A DNA stretch of 64,000 nt from Bacteroidetes bacterium SW_9_63_38 (GTDB lineage Bacteria; Bacteroidota; Rhodothermia; Rhodothermales; Salinibacteraceae): NCBI GenBank assembly GCA_003022435.1, contig PXUA01000006.1, positions 1-64,000 of the forward strand. The letters run 5' to 3'. The stretch's first letter is position 1. Each line of letters opens with the position of its first letter. Positions 1-8,204 of the stretch are shown one piece after another. The notes below the pieces were generated by a model. The model worked only from the letters and a program-made list of their open reading frames with translations. It did no database searches and was not told the DNA's origin. The translations under genes were made by a program, and so were the position numbers.

Positions 1-63
1 CGCCGGTCGCTCCAATCGTCTTGTTCGTTGCCGAAAGCGCCGATTCTGGAAATCTCAGATTTC

Positions 64-187
64 CTAGTGCAGCTTCAACGGGTCCGTTGTGCAATCGAGC
101 TTTGGACGGACCTCGTCCGTCCCTCAAGCTGGAGCGTGGAGCAATAGCAAACTGCTTTCCCCAAAAGATCGTTTGAAGCTGCACTAG
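64..187 (+). mobile_element. MITE-like element, copy 1
   Basis: A 124-bp non-coding element bounded by 15-bp perfect terminal inverted repeats (CTAGTGCAGCTTCAA and its complement). It contains an internal hairpin with an 8-bp stem and 3-base loop (GGACGGAC-CTC-GTCCGTCC, about 104-122). A second copy lies inverted at 52545-52672 and differs by about three substitutions and one 4-bp indel. No transposase is encoded. CTAG at both outer ends could be a 4-bp target duplication, as made by some IS5-group elements, or part of the repeat. The element is seen directly; its mobilisation by a transposase elsewhere is inferred. Confidence 0.75.
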
Positions 188-344
188 GTTACATTTGGGC
201 GCTATTTTGCAGCTTCGCCCACTGTGTCTCGGCTCCGCATCTGCTCACAAAACAGGCTCTCATGTGCCCATGCCCGTACGCTACGGCGCCAACCCCAAAC
301 GTTGCTCCTCGACCTGGTATCAGCGTCGACGCGCTCGCCCCGAC

Positions 345-380
345 AAAAAACGGCGGACCCGCCGTGAGGCCGGTCCGCCG
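345..380 (-). terminator. intrinsic terminator of the PKD/OmpA lipoprotein gene
   Basis: Read on the minus strand this is a perfect 9-bp stem (CGGCGGACC paired with GGTCCGCCG, 351-359 with 372-380) with a 12-base loop, followed by a run of six T. It lies about 60 bp after the stop codon of the lipoprotein gene, where a Rho-independent terminator is expected. Confidence 0.8.
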
Positions 381-442
381 GAAAGCCAGGACGGGAAAAG
401 TCCACGAAAAGACTTAACCGTCCAGCAGAATGTCGAGGCGTG

Positions 443-1408
443 TTACCGCTGCGGGATGGAGTCGGCACGGCGGAATTGACGCGTGCCGCCCTTCTTGCTC
501 GTCACACCGCTGGCAGCACCTTCGCCGCTCGTGTTGATGCGGTTGCTGTCGATGCCGTTGTCGTCCGCGTAGTAATCCGCGACGGCCTGCGCCCGGTCGT
601 TCGAGAGCGACTGCGAGTTGCGCTCGCCCGGAGCTGCGAAGCCCTCCACGCGCACCGTGAGGTTCGGGCACTTGTTCAGGATGTCCGCGTTCTCGTTGAG
701 GCTCTGCTTGGCCTCGTCGGTGAGGGTGCTGGAGTTCCGCCCGAAGAAGGCCGAGTTGAACTCGCTCACCGTCGTGCAGATCTCCGGAAGCGCGCTCTCA
801 ACCTCGAGCGAGATGGAACGGGAGTCCGTGCCGTCCCGGTTGGAGACCGCCAGTTCGACGTCGTACGTTCCCGGCTCGTTGTAGGTGTGGGAGGGAGAGC
901 TGCCCGAGCTTCGAGTGTCGTCGCCGAAGCTCCAGGAGTATCCGATGGGCGTGGCTCCCTGTACGTTGCTGCTAAAGCGAACGCGCTCGCCGGCCTCTGC
1001 CGGGTTCGGGGTGGCGTTAAGGGACGAAATGCTGGCCGGCTTCGGCGAGCGGACCACCTGCACCGTAGCGCTTGCCGAATCGGCGCCTCCCGAGTTACTG
1101 GCTGTGAAGGTAACCGTGTATTTGCCGGTCGAGTTGTAGACGTGGTTGGTGAGGAGTCCGGAGCCGCCGGACTCGTCTCCGAATTCCCAGCTGTAAGACA
1201 GTTCTTCCTGGCCGACCTCGTCCTGGTTCTCGATGGTGGCTTCAAACGTGCCTGACTCGCCCGTTTCGAGCTCATCCGGCGTGTTGATGGTGCCTACGGT
1301 TGGGGCGGTTGCAGTACAGCCCGCTAAGAGAAGACCACCGAGGACGAGAAAGACGGGAAGCCAGAATGAAGAGTAGTATCGTGCGTTCACAAGTGTTGAG
1401 GGTTTCAT
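443..1408 (-). CDS. PKD-domain and OmpA-family lipoprotein
   Basis: Predicted 321-residue outer-membrane lipoprotein. The start at 1408 is chosen because it puts a signal peptide directly before the lipobox LAGC (Cys31); the open frame upstream is not signal-like. Two PKD-type beta-sandwich repeats follow (about 45-115 and 120-200, each with a YSWxFGD motif). Then comes an OmpA-type peptidoglycan-binding domain (about 210-315) with the helix SNDRAQAVADYY and an RI-x-T-x-GEG-like end. The likely role is tethering the outer membrane to peptidoglycan while presenting PKD domains. It stands alone, with its own terminator. The OmpA domain is clear; the partner of the PKD repeats is unknown. Confidence 0.85.
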   Translation of the reverse strand: MKPSTLVNARYYSSFWLPVFLVLGGLLLAGCTATAPTVGTINTPDELETGESGTFEATIENQDEVGQEELSYSWEFGDESGGSGLLTNHVYNSTGKYTVTFTASNSGGADSASATVQVVRSPKPASISSLNATPNPAEAGERVRFSSNVQGATPIGYSWSFGDDTRSSGSSPSHTYNEPGTYDVELAVSNRDGTDSRSISLEVESALPEICTTVSEFNSAFFGRNSSTLTDEAKQSLNENADILNKCPNLTVRVEGFAAPGERNSQSLSNDRAQAVADYYADDNGIDSNRINTSGEGAASGVTSKKGGTRQFRRADSIPQR

Positions 1409-2057
1409 AGCGTAGGATGGTTGCGCTGCGTCAGAGGGAGCGAAGACCGAAAAGGGAGTGCGGGCACCTTCGTCAGGCACCTCCATGGGAGGATGCACCT
1501 TCGAAAAAAGGGATCGAGGATGCCGCCCTCGCGGCGTCGTGCGTTAAGAAACAGAATGAGCCACGAACACGCAATTCAGTGCGGAGGCGCCCATTCCGTA
1601 GTGGGAACTCGTGCACGTGGAGGCACCAATTTCCATCCTCGGACTCCACGCGAGACGGCCTGCGGAGTACCTCGGAGGGGAAAGACGGGGCAGCGTTTGT
1701 ATCGAAGAGCTCAGGGCGAGCCCATCTCGTTCACAATCCTCCTCTGTGTGTTGCTGAAAAATAGGGGGACAGGAAAGAACTGCCCCAGTTTGAAAGAGAA
1801 TATTAGGGATACGCCCAGAAAAGCACAACTCGAACTGCTACGATGATGCGAAACGAGGTACACATTTTCAAGGAATCATTGACTTTTCGACCGTCAGCGC
1901 ACCCTGAATTGGGGAGAGGAATCCTCTTGTCGGAGGAATCGAGCCGGTTCTTAACAAATGACGGGACGTTTGATGTCCAAAATACGCCCTCAACGGTCCC
2001 CACACATTTCGGCGAAGGAAGGAGGAAAGCGCTGCACGCAACCGGGTGCCTTCGTTG
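1409..2057. other. intergenic region, no gene supported
   Basis: About 650 bp between the start of the lipoprotein gene and the end of rpsT. It holds several open frames on both strands, but none has recognisable protein character and they overlap each other. It must contain the promoter of the lipoprotein gene, but I cannot place it. No clear repeats or terminators were seen. Confidence 0.4.
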
Positions 2058-2315
2058 CTACTCGTCGAGGCTGTTCACGTGCTTTTCGAGCTTGCTCTTC
2101 TTGTTGGCCGCTCGATTTTTGTGGATGATGCCCTTTGCCGCAAGACGGTCGAGGGCTCCCTTCACGTCGTTGAGCAGGTCCTGGGCGGCCTCTTGGTCCT
2201 CCAGGGCTTTTAACTCTTTGATCTTCGTGCGGACCTTGGTCTTGCGCGACTTGTTGCGCTTGCGTCGTTTCTCGTTCTGTCGAATGCGCTTCTCGGCGGA
2301 CTGGTGCTGAGGCAT
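2058..2315 (-). CDS. rpsT: 30S ribosomal protein S20
   Basis: 85-residue basic protein that binds 16S rRNA in the small subunit body. The start at 2315 gives MPQHQSAEKRIRQNEK, the normal S20 N-terminus with its Lys/Arg-rich helix (KRRKRNKSRKTKVRT). The C-terminal part contains the family's AAKGIIHKNRAANKKSKL signature. Its length matches the family (about 85-90). It is a single-gene unit divergent from the M23 peptidase gene. Confidence 0.97.
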   Translation of the reverse strand: MPQHQSAEKRIRQNEKRRKRNKSRKTKVRTKIKELKALEDQEAAQDLLNDVKGALDRLAAKGIIHKNRAANKKSKLEKHVNSLDE

Positions 2316-2801
2316 GAGCGTGGGGAGCGTGAGTAAAAAGAGATTCGGAAGCAAGAACGCTGCACGATGAGCGTCGCGGGGAGATCCGCTGAATTCCAAA
2401 ATGGAAGATCATCCACGGAAGATTCGTTCTCATCGAATGGTTCCCGGCCTACCGGAAAATCAAACTTTGCTGCTGTGTCGGGGCGATTGGTACCGATACG
2501 TGAACAGGTTCGCAACCGCCGTTTCCTGCCTACGGCTCCACATGGTTCAGGAGATCTCGGCTCTCCAGCCTTTCGGGCGAAGTGATCCACGTATTGTCTC
2601 ACAGAGCGATTGTCTCACAGAGCGAGGTGTGATTGGGGGCTCTGTGGGAGGACTCTGGGGGCACATGTGTGCATGCCGAAAGCACACAAGAAACTGCAAT
2701 GCCGTTCGGGACGTAACGGGCCGGTACCTGCATCGTCTTCATACGGTCGTATTGCTCGGGACGATGCCTGCCGCACTCTCGCCTGCAGATGCCCATTGCC
2801 C
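2316..2801. other. divergent intergenic region with a 16-bp tandem duplication
   Basis: Spacer between rpsT (minus) and the M23 peptidase gene (plus). It contains a perfect tandem duplication, two head-to-tail copies of ATTGTCTCACAGAGCG at 2593-2608 and 2609-2624. Promoters for both genes must lie here. No coding sequence is supported; open frames reading in from upstream of the peptidase start lack protein-like character. Confidence 0.5.
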
Positions 2802-3704
2802 ATGTGGTCGTTTTTGGTTGATCTCCTGCGCCGGCCGGGGTCCACGCACACCGTTGTGGTCATGGACGAGGAGAAGGTGGGACGCACGCGACGCTATCAG
2901 GTGCAGCCGAAGTGGCTCCTGGCGGTGTGGGGGGGAAGCCTGTTTGTCATTGCCGTTGCGGGCGCGAGCCTGCTGGCGCTTACGCCGCTCCGGACGTTCG
3001 TTCCGGGGTACGGAATGGAGCAATTGCGGCGGAATGCGCGGCTCAACGCGATTCGGGTGGCCGCTCTTCAGGATTCGGTGGCGGCACAGCGCCAGTACAT
3101 CAAGCGGTTTCAGCAACTGGTCACCGGACGGGTCGATTCCGTGGCTCGGACCGCGACGCAAGAGGCATCGGACGTTGCGCCGGCTCCGACGGCCGATCGC
3201 CGGCCCGTTCCGGAGCCCGCCCCGGCGAAGGGGGGAGATCCCTCGGAGCGGCAGGTGCACAACCAGCCGGCGATTGCGGTCTCGGGTTTTTCGGCGACGG
3301 GCGGCGAGGACTACGTTCGGCCCACCATGTCGCTGCCCATCCAGTCGCCGGTCGAGACGGGGTTTACGACTCGTGGGTTCGACGCCGACGATTCGCATTT
3401 TGGCACTGACCTCGCCGTCTCGGAGGGGACGCGCGTCCGAGCCATGAGCGAGGGGTACGTCGTTCTGGCCGACTGGACGCGGGAGGGCGGATTCACGGTT
3501 GCCGTCCAGCACACCGACGGGTACCTATCGGTATACAAGCACAACAAGCGATTGCTGAAGCAAACCGGCGATCACGTGAAGGCGCGGGAGACCCTGGCTG
3601 TGACCGGAAACTCCGGAGAGGTGACGACGGGCCCCCACCTCCACTTTGAATTGTGGAGGAACGGGCTTGCGCAGGATCCGCGCCCCTACGTCATCGGTTG
3701 GTGA
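2802..3704 (+). CDS. M23 family cell-wall endopeptidase, membrane-anchored
   Basis: Predicted 300-residue zinc metalloendopeptidase that cleaves peptidoglycan cross-bridges or stem peptides. A short N-terminal cytoplasmic segment is followed by one transmembrane helix (about residues 38-60), a coiled, proline-rich linker, and a C-terminal LytM/M23 domain. Zinc-ligand motifs are visible: HFGTD (HxGxD type) and GPHLHFEL (HxH). The start at 2802 was chosen because it gives a compact N-terminus before the membrane helix. The next gene, 89 bp downstream, encodes a bactofilin; in other bacteria bactofilins scaffold M23 peptidases for cell-shape control, so a functional pair is likely. Confidence 0.92.
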   Translation: MWSFLVDLLRRPGSTHTVVVMDEEKVGRTRRYQVQPKWLLAVWGGSLFVIAVAGASLLALTPLRTFVPGYGMEQLRRNARLNAIRVAALQDSVAAQRQYIKRFQQLVTGRVDSVARTATQEASDVAPAPTADRRPVPEPAPAKGGDPSERQVHNQPAIAVSGFSATGGEDYVRPTMSLPIQSPVETGFTTRGFDADDSHFGTDLAVSEGTRVRAMSEGYVVLADWTREGGFTVAVQHTDGYLSVYKHNKRLLKQTGDHVKARETLAVTGNSGEVTTGPHLHFELWRNGLAQDPRPYVIGW

Positions 3705-3793
3705 GGGACGGGACGCGCCGAGCTCCCCTTTCACATCCCGGCACCGGGGGGATTGACCCCACTACGCTGTTCGTTTGTCGCTGCTACGTTCCT

Positions 3794-4288
3794 ATGGGAC
3801 TGTTCAATACTACCACCAAAGAGAGCGAGTCGTCTTCCATGTCCAATCAACAGAGTCCTGGTCAAGATCAAATCAACCTTGTCGGCAAGGAGACTGTCTT
3901 TGAAGGCACGGTCCGCGCCGAGAGCGATGTCCGGGCGAGCGGGCAGATCATTGGCACGCTGAAGGTGGAGGGCAAGGCGATGATTGCCGAGAGCGGCTCC
4001 GTCGACGGCGAGATCATTGCCACCAACGCCGATATTGCCGGGCGCGTGCAGGGAGAAATTGAGGTGGAGGAGCGTCTCGTGTTGAAAGAGACAGCCCAGG
4101 TGGACGGCAACATCACGACGGATCGGCTGGTCGTGGAGGAGGGGGCCGAGTTTACGGGCGAGTGCCGAATGGGAACTTCGGTTTCCGTCAACGGCGAGCC
4201 CGACGACGAGGTCATCGAGGAGGCCGCCGACGACGTGGACGACCAACAGGCCGACGAGGCACCCTCTCCTCAGGGGGCCGCGGGGTAG
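3794..4288 (+). CDS. bactofilin (polymer-forming cytoskeletal protein)
   Basis: Predicted 164-residue bactofilin. The central part (about 25-130) is a regular right-handed beta-helix pattern of short hydrophobic strands (VFEGTVRAESDV, IIGTLKVEGK, VDGEIIATNADI, VQGEIEVEE), as in BacA. A flexible N-terminus and a very acidic C-terminal tail flank it. Bactofilins self-assemble without nucleotide into filaments that localise wall enzymes. The start at 3794 gives MGLFNTTTK; a start 48 bp downstream (MSNQQSPGQ) is also possible. Its position between an M23 peptidase and AtpZ suggests a cell-shape module next to the ATP synthase operon. Confidence 0.9.
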   Translation: MGLFNTTTKESESSSMSNQQSPGQDQINLVGKETVFEGTVRAESDVRASGQIIGTLKVEGKAMIAESGSVDGEIIATNADIAGRVQGEIEVEERLVLKETAQVDGNITTDRLVVEEGAEFTGECRMGTSVSVNGEPDDEVIEEAADDVDDQQADEAPSPQGAAG

Positions 4289-4336
4289 CGGGCCGCAGGA
4301 CTGGGAGGCTCTGCTTCCTGACGCACCGTCAGCGTT

Positions 4337-4657
4337 ATGAGTTCGGAGGACGAGACATCTGCATCGAGCCCCCCGGCCGAAAACCCGGCGGCGGACCGAG
4401 ACTCCGGTGCGCCCCGGTCGGACGAATCGTCCTCGGGCGGGATGAGCGACTGGACGGAGGCCCTTCGAGACGTGGCCCCGTATCTGGACCTGGGATGGCG
4501 CTTGGCCGTCTCCGCCGCCGCTCCGCCCATTCTCGGACACCTGCTCGTCGATCGCTGGTGGGGAACGACGCCGTGGGGCGTGCTCGTCGGGGCCGGCATT
4601 GGAATTGTTGGGGCTGTCGTTCAACTCCGTCGCCTGCAGATAGAACTGGATCGATAG
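4337..4657 (+). CDS. atpZ: AtpZ/AtpI family F0F1 ATPase assembly protein
   Basis: 106-residue protein with a low-complexity, acidic Ser/Pro/Glu-rich N-terminus (1-35) and two closely spaced membrane helices (about 53-72 and 80-98). This is the AtpZ pattern, with an RWWGTTPWG-type loop between helices. AtpZ/AtpI proteins help assemble the c-ring or supply Mg2+ to the ATP synthase. Placement as the first membrane gene ahead of subunit a supports this. It lies 48 bp after the bactofilin gene, so the two may be co-transcribed. Confidence 0.8.
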   Translation: MSSEDETSASSPPAENPAADRDSGAPRSDESSSGGMSDWTEALRDVAPYLDLGWRLAVSAAAPPILGHLLVDRWWGTTPWGVLVGAGIGIVGAVVQLRRLQIELDR

Positions 4658-4828
4658 GGAACGCGAACGGTCCGCCGTGCGGCGGCCCCGGCCCGTTACG
4701 CGTGTTTCATGGGTGTTTCATTTCTTCTCATAAGTTCCTCAGCGATCGGATTCCTACCTTCGTCGAGTGCGCCGTGACGAAAGGCGAAAAGGCAGAATCC
4801 GCGATCACGAAGTGCCCCTCGGAACGGA

Positions 4829-5134
4829 ATGGACGGGTGGCTCGCAGTAGCCGTTGGCGTTGGGGTAATGGCCGGCCAAGCGGCGCTTCGGGTCTGCACG
4901 CACCGCCTGTCGCGGCGGGCGTCGGACGCCCACACGGCGTTGGCGGTAGAGGTCGGCGGGGTTGTTGTCCGCATGGGGGGAGTGCTGGCAGGGATGGCGC
5001 TGGTCTTCATCTTTACGCCCGTCCATGAGGAAGCGTTTGCAGGAACCGTCCTGGCGCTTCTGGTGCTGAGTCTCGTCGTCGAAATCTGGGTGTTTTCGCG
5101 TCGAGAGGCGCTCAGTGCTCCAGGGCGCGAATGA
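4829..5134 (+). CDS. small membrane protein of the atp operon
   Basis: 101-residue protein with about three hydrophobic segments (about 5-17, 37-62 and 68-88). It sits between AtpZ and subunit a, where many Bacteroidota encode an unnamed ATP-synthase-associated membrane protein comparable in place to AtpR/AtpI. I recognise no sequence motif that decides between these. Position and topology are seen; a role in F0 assembly is inferred. Confidence 0.6.
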   Translation: MDGWLAVAVGVGVMAGQAALRVCTHRLSRRASDAHTALAVEVGGVVVRMGGVLAGMALVFIFTPVHEEAFAGTVLALLVLSLVVEIWVFSRREALSAPGRE

Positions 5135-5200
5135 CGAGGCTCCACACCACTGCTTCGACTGGTTTCATCGTTCACCGTGCCTGCTACAGCCACGCGTATC

Positions 5201-6418
5201 ATGATCACCCGCATTCGCTCTGTTGCCGTGGCCGCTCTCCTTCTGCTGGGAGTGGGCGCGGCGCTGTCGCCCGGGTCTGCTTACGCCGCCGGGGGAGACG
5301 GAGAGATGACCCTGGAAGGGATTGTCAATAACACCATCATCGGGCACGCCACGGACGGGAATTACTACAATTTGAAGCCGTTCGGGACGGTGGAGCTTCC
5401 CCGCCTCATGCTGGCGCGCACGGCAGAGGGACGCCTTACGCTGGACGTGTATGGGAGCACGAAGAGCCTGCTCAAGAGTGGGCCCTACGGTCTTGTGACG
5501 CACGGGGAGGGAAAACACAAAGCGCTCACCACAGGAGAGGAGAGGTTGAAGGAGGCTTTCGCCACCAAGAAGCATCTGCACAGCTCGGTGGCCCGCACGA
5601 GCGGGCACGTCGTGATGGACTTCTCGATCACGAAGCATTTTGTGCTGTCCTTCATTGCGCTTCTCATCGTTACCGGGGTGTTCGTGACGCTCGCTCAGCG
5701 CTACGAGAAGGGGATAGGGCGAACGAAGGCACCACGGGGCATTCTCCAGAACATGATGGAGGTCATGGTGGTCTTCATTCGCGACGAGATCGCGAAGCCG
5801 AACATTCAGGGCGACAAGTGGAAGAAATTTCTGCCCTACCTCCTGACAGCGTTTTTCTTCATCCTGGTGGCCAACATCCTTGGCCTTATCCCCTTCTTCG
5901 GGGCCGCGACCTCCAACATTGCGGTAACGGGCGTGATGGCCGTCATGACGTTTGCCATCGGGCTCCTGTATGGATCCAAGGATCACTACCTTGAGCTGTT
6001 GACGGGGCCGCCGGACGCGCCGGTGTTCGTTCGAATCATTCTGGTGCCGATCGAGATCATCGGTCTCGTGATGCGCCACCTTGCACTGGCGATTCGTCTC
6101 TTTGCCAACATGCTCGGCGGCTCGCTAATCATCTTTAGCCTCCTGGGTCTCATCTTCATCATGAATGTGGTCTTCGGGGCGACCGCCGCCTGGGCGTCAA
6201 CCGTCATTAGCATAGGATTCACGGTTTTCATCTTGCTGGTGAAGCTGCTTGTTGCCTTCATTCAAGCGTACGTCTTTACTGCCTTGTCGGCTTTGTTTAT
6301 CGGGATGTCCGTCGAGGAGCATCATCACGACGGTCACGAGTCGGAGACGGCCTCTAAGGGCGACCTTGAGAGTCGCCTCGACGCCGTAGAAGAAGTTGTG
6401 GAGCCGACATCCGCATGA
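5201..6418 (+). CDS. atpB: ATP synthase F0 subunit a
   Basis: Proton-channel subunit of F0, about 405 residues. Starting at the ATG at 5201 gives a cleavable signal peptide (ITRIRSVAVAALLLLG to AYAAG) and a long periplasmic N-terminal extension of about 120 residues, typical of Bacteroidota subunit a. The membrane part begins near residue 140. The essential arginine is in ALAIRLFANMLGG (Arg299), and the last helix contains FIQAYVFTALSALFIG. A GTG 24 bp upstream is an alternative start. The C-terminus is His- and Glu-rich (EEHHHDGHE). It is followed by atpE after 95 bp. Confidence 0.95.
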   Translation: MITRIRSVAVAALLLLGVGAALSPGSAYAAGGDGEMTLEGIVNNTIIGHATDGNYYNLKPFGTVELPRLMLARTAEGRLTLDVYGSTKSLLKSGPYGLVTHGEGKHKALTTGEERLKEAFATKKHLHSSVARTSGHVVMDFSITKHFVLSFIALLIVTGVFVTLAQRYEKGIGRTKAPRGILQNMMEVMVVFIRDEIAKPNIQGDKWKKFLPYLLTAFFFILVANILGLIPFFGAATSNIAVTGVMAVMTFAIGLLYGSKDHYLELLTGPPDAPVFVRIILVPIEIIGLVMRHLALAIRLFANMLGGSLIIFSLLGLIFIMNVVFGATAAWASTVISIGFTVFILLVKLLVAFIQAYVFTALSALFIGMSVEEHHHDGHESETASKGDLESRLDAVEEVVEPTSA

Positions 6419-6513
6419 CGCGGTTTGGGCCTTCGTCCCTCTCGGGACAGGGCCTCTTTCTTTGCAACACTACTATCGTAGCTACAACCCTACTCTACTA
6501 AGAAACGCTCATC

Positions 6514-6744
6514 ATGGAAGCTGCTGCTCTTGCGTATCTCGCTGCAGGTCTCGGTGCTGGAATCGCGGCCATCGGGGCTGGAATCGGAATTGGTTGGCTC
6601 GCAAGCTCCTCGATGGAGGGAGCGGCTCGTCAGCCGGACGCTGCTGGGGATATTCGAGGTCTTATGATTGTATCGGCCGCCCTGATTGAGGGCGTGGCGC
6701 TCTTTGCACTCATCATTTGCCTGTTGCTGGTCGTGTTGGTCTGA
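6514..6744 (+). CDS. atpE: ATP synthase F0 subunit c
   Basis: 76-residue two-helix proteolipid forming the rotor ring. Helix 1 has the glycine-rich packing motif GAGIGIG, the loop has ARQP, and helix 2 carries the ion-carrying acid Glu59 in AALIEGVALFA. Known Na+-coupled rings usually show Gln in helix 1 and a Ser or Thr directly after the Glu; here the Glu is followed by Gly, so proton coupling is the better guess even though the organism looks halophilic. Confidence 0.97.
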   Translation: MEAAALAYLAAGLGAGIAAIGAGIGIGWLASSSMEGAARQPDAAGDIRGLMIVSAALIEGVALFALIICLLLVVLV

Positions 6745-7012
6745 GCCCATTCCCCGCGCTTTCGGGGCTGGCTCGGCCGCCGTGTCGGCAGAACCGTTCC
6801 ACGATGCTGGTCGGACGCACCGCACCGCTCCCTGTCCCGGCTGATGGCGTGAGCATGAGCGGGACCACTCTTGCTGGACGAACTCCGTCGGGGAAGGCCC
6901 GCTCCCCGATGGAAAAACCACGACCTTTTCGTCGGACGAAGGCGGGGGATGCCGAGCACTGGTCTGAACCCGCCTTCTCCTCGTCGTCTCCTGCACAAGC
7001 TGACTCGTTCTC

Positions 7013-7504
7013 ATGGATTTGATTGCTCCCGAGCCCGGACTCATCTTCTGGAAGTCCGTCGCGTTTCTTATCTTCCTTTATGTGCTCTACCGGTTCGGAT
7101 GGGGACCGATTACCGAATCGCTCGAACAGCGGGAAGAGGAGATCGCGAGCTCTATCCAGCGGGCGGAGAACGCCCTGGAAGAAGCCAAGGAGATGCAGGC
7201 CGAGAACAAGGAGGCCCGCCGCGAGGCAGAGCAGGAGGCGCAGAAGATCTTGCGAGAGGCCCGAGAGTCAGCCGAAGAGCTCCGTGAGGAAGAAGAGGCC
7301 GAGACCCGCAAGCGCATCCAGAAGATGAAGGAGCAGGCTCAGGAGGAGATCAAGCGCGAAAAGCAGGCGGCCCTTCAGGAGTTGCGGGACGAGGTGGCCG
7401 ACCTTGCGATTGAGGCTGCCGAGAAGATCATCGAGCACGACCTCGACGAAGACCAGCACCGCCAGCTGGTGCAGGATGCGCTCGACGACTTCCCGAAGAA
7501 TTAA
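7013..7504 (+). CDS. atpF: ATP synthase F0 subunit b
   Basis: 163-residue peripheral stalk protein. One N-terminal membrane helix (about 10-28, IFWKSVAFLIFLYVLYRF) is followed by a long charged amphipathic helix rich in Glu, Lys, Gln and Arg, and a C-terminal segment (AIEAAEKIIEHDLDEDQHRQLV) that binds delta. The length is normal for single-gene b subunits. The 268-bp spacer from atpE is longer than other spacers in this operon and has no clear terminator. atpH follows after 59 bp. Confidence 0.95.
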   Translation: MDLIAPEPGLIFWKSVAFLIFLYVLYRFGWGPITESLEQREEEIASSIQRAENALEEAKEMQAENKEARREAEQEAQKILREARESAEELREEEEAETRKRIQKMKEQAQEEIKREKQAALQELRDEVADLAIEAAEKIIEHDLDEDQHRQLVQDALDDFPKN

Positions 7505-7563
7505 CTCCGTGCGGAGGGGCGCCCTCATCGCGTCCACCGCCAACGGTCCAACCCCTCAGTTGT

Positions 7564-8136
7564 ATGAGTCAAAGCACTGTTGCCCGGCGCTACGCGACTG
7601 CCCTGTACGAAGAGGCCGATGACACCGGCGTGCTTGAGGACGTGGACGACGATGTCCTCATGCTGCGTGAGAGTCTGGGGTCGACCGGCGAACTGTCGCG
7701 CTTCTTCAGAAGCCCGGTCATTTCTAAGGAGAAGAAGGAGGCGGTCATCCAGAGGCTTCTGGGCGATCGCGTCGGCGAATTGATCGTCCGATTTCTCCGG
7801 CTGCTGGTTCATAAAGACCGGGAGACGATGACTAAGGAGGTGCTCGACGCCTACCAGTCGCTTCGAGACGAGCAGCAGGGAGTCGTCAATGCGCACGTGA
7901 CGGTTGCGCATCCGATTCCTGAGGAGGACCGTGAGGCCCTGATTGACACGCTGGAGACGCAGACCGGGAAGTCGGTGCGTCTGCATCTGCAGGAGAATCC
8001 GGAGTTGGTGGGAGGCGTAGTGATCCGGATTGGGGACCACGTCTACGACGGAAGTGTGCGCAACAAGCTCTCCAACCTGCACGATCGTCTGCAGCAGTCC
8101 GCCCTGGAAGGGGACCTGGACGGCCACGAGGCATGA
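7564..8136 (+). CDS. atpH: ATP synthase F1 subunit delta
   Basis: 190-residue OSCP/delta protein linking b to the alpha3beta3 head. The N-terminal helical domain opens with VARRYATALYEEA, the family signature. The C-terminal domain has the conserved NPELVGGVVIRIGDHVYDGSVRNKLSNL block. Length and position between b and alpha are canonical. Confidence 0.95.
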   Translation: MSQSTVARRYATALYEEADDTGVLEDVDDDVLMLRESLGSTGELSRFFRSPVISKEKKEAVIQRLLGDRVGELIVRFLRLLVHKDRETMTKEVLDAYQSLRDEQQGVVNAHVTVAHPIPEEDREALIDTLETQTGKSVRLHLQENPELVGGVVIRIGDHVYDGSVRNKLSNLHDRLQQSALEGDLDGHEA

Positions 8137-8204
8137 GTGGCTGCCGACGGGACGACGGTCCCGGTGATTGACAACATCTGTATCACTCGATTCCGAGTAC
8201 TTTT

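Noticed and set aside
195-479. Short plus-strand reading frame near the first MITE copy.
   Set aside because: It overlaps the terminator and the end of the lipoprotein gene in antisense and has no protein-like features.
1421-2310. Several long frames in the intergenic stretch before rpsT.
   Set aside because: They overlap each other on both strands and show no domain, signal or conserved pattern.
6745-7012. Terminator between atpE and atpF.
   Set aside because: CCCCG/CGGGG is only 5 bp and lacks a T-tract.
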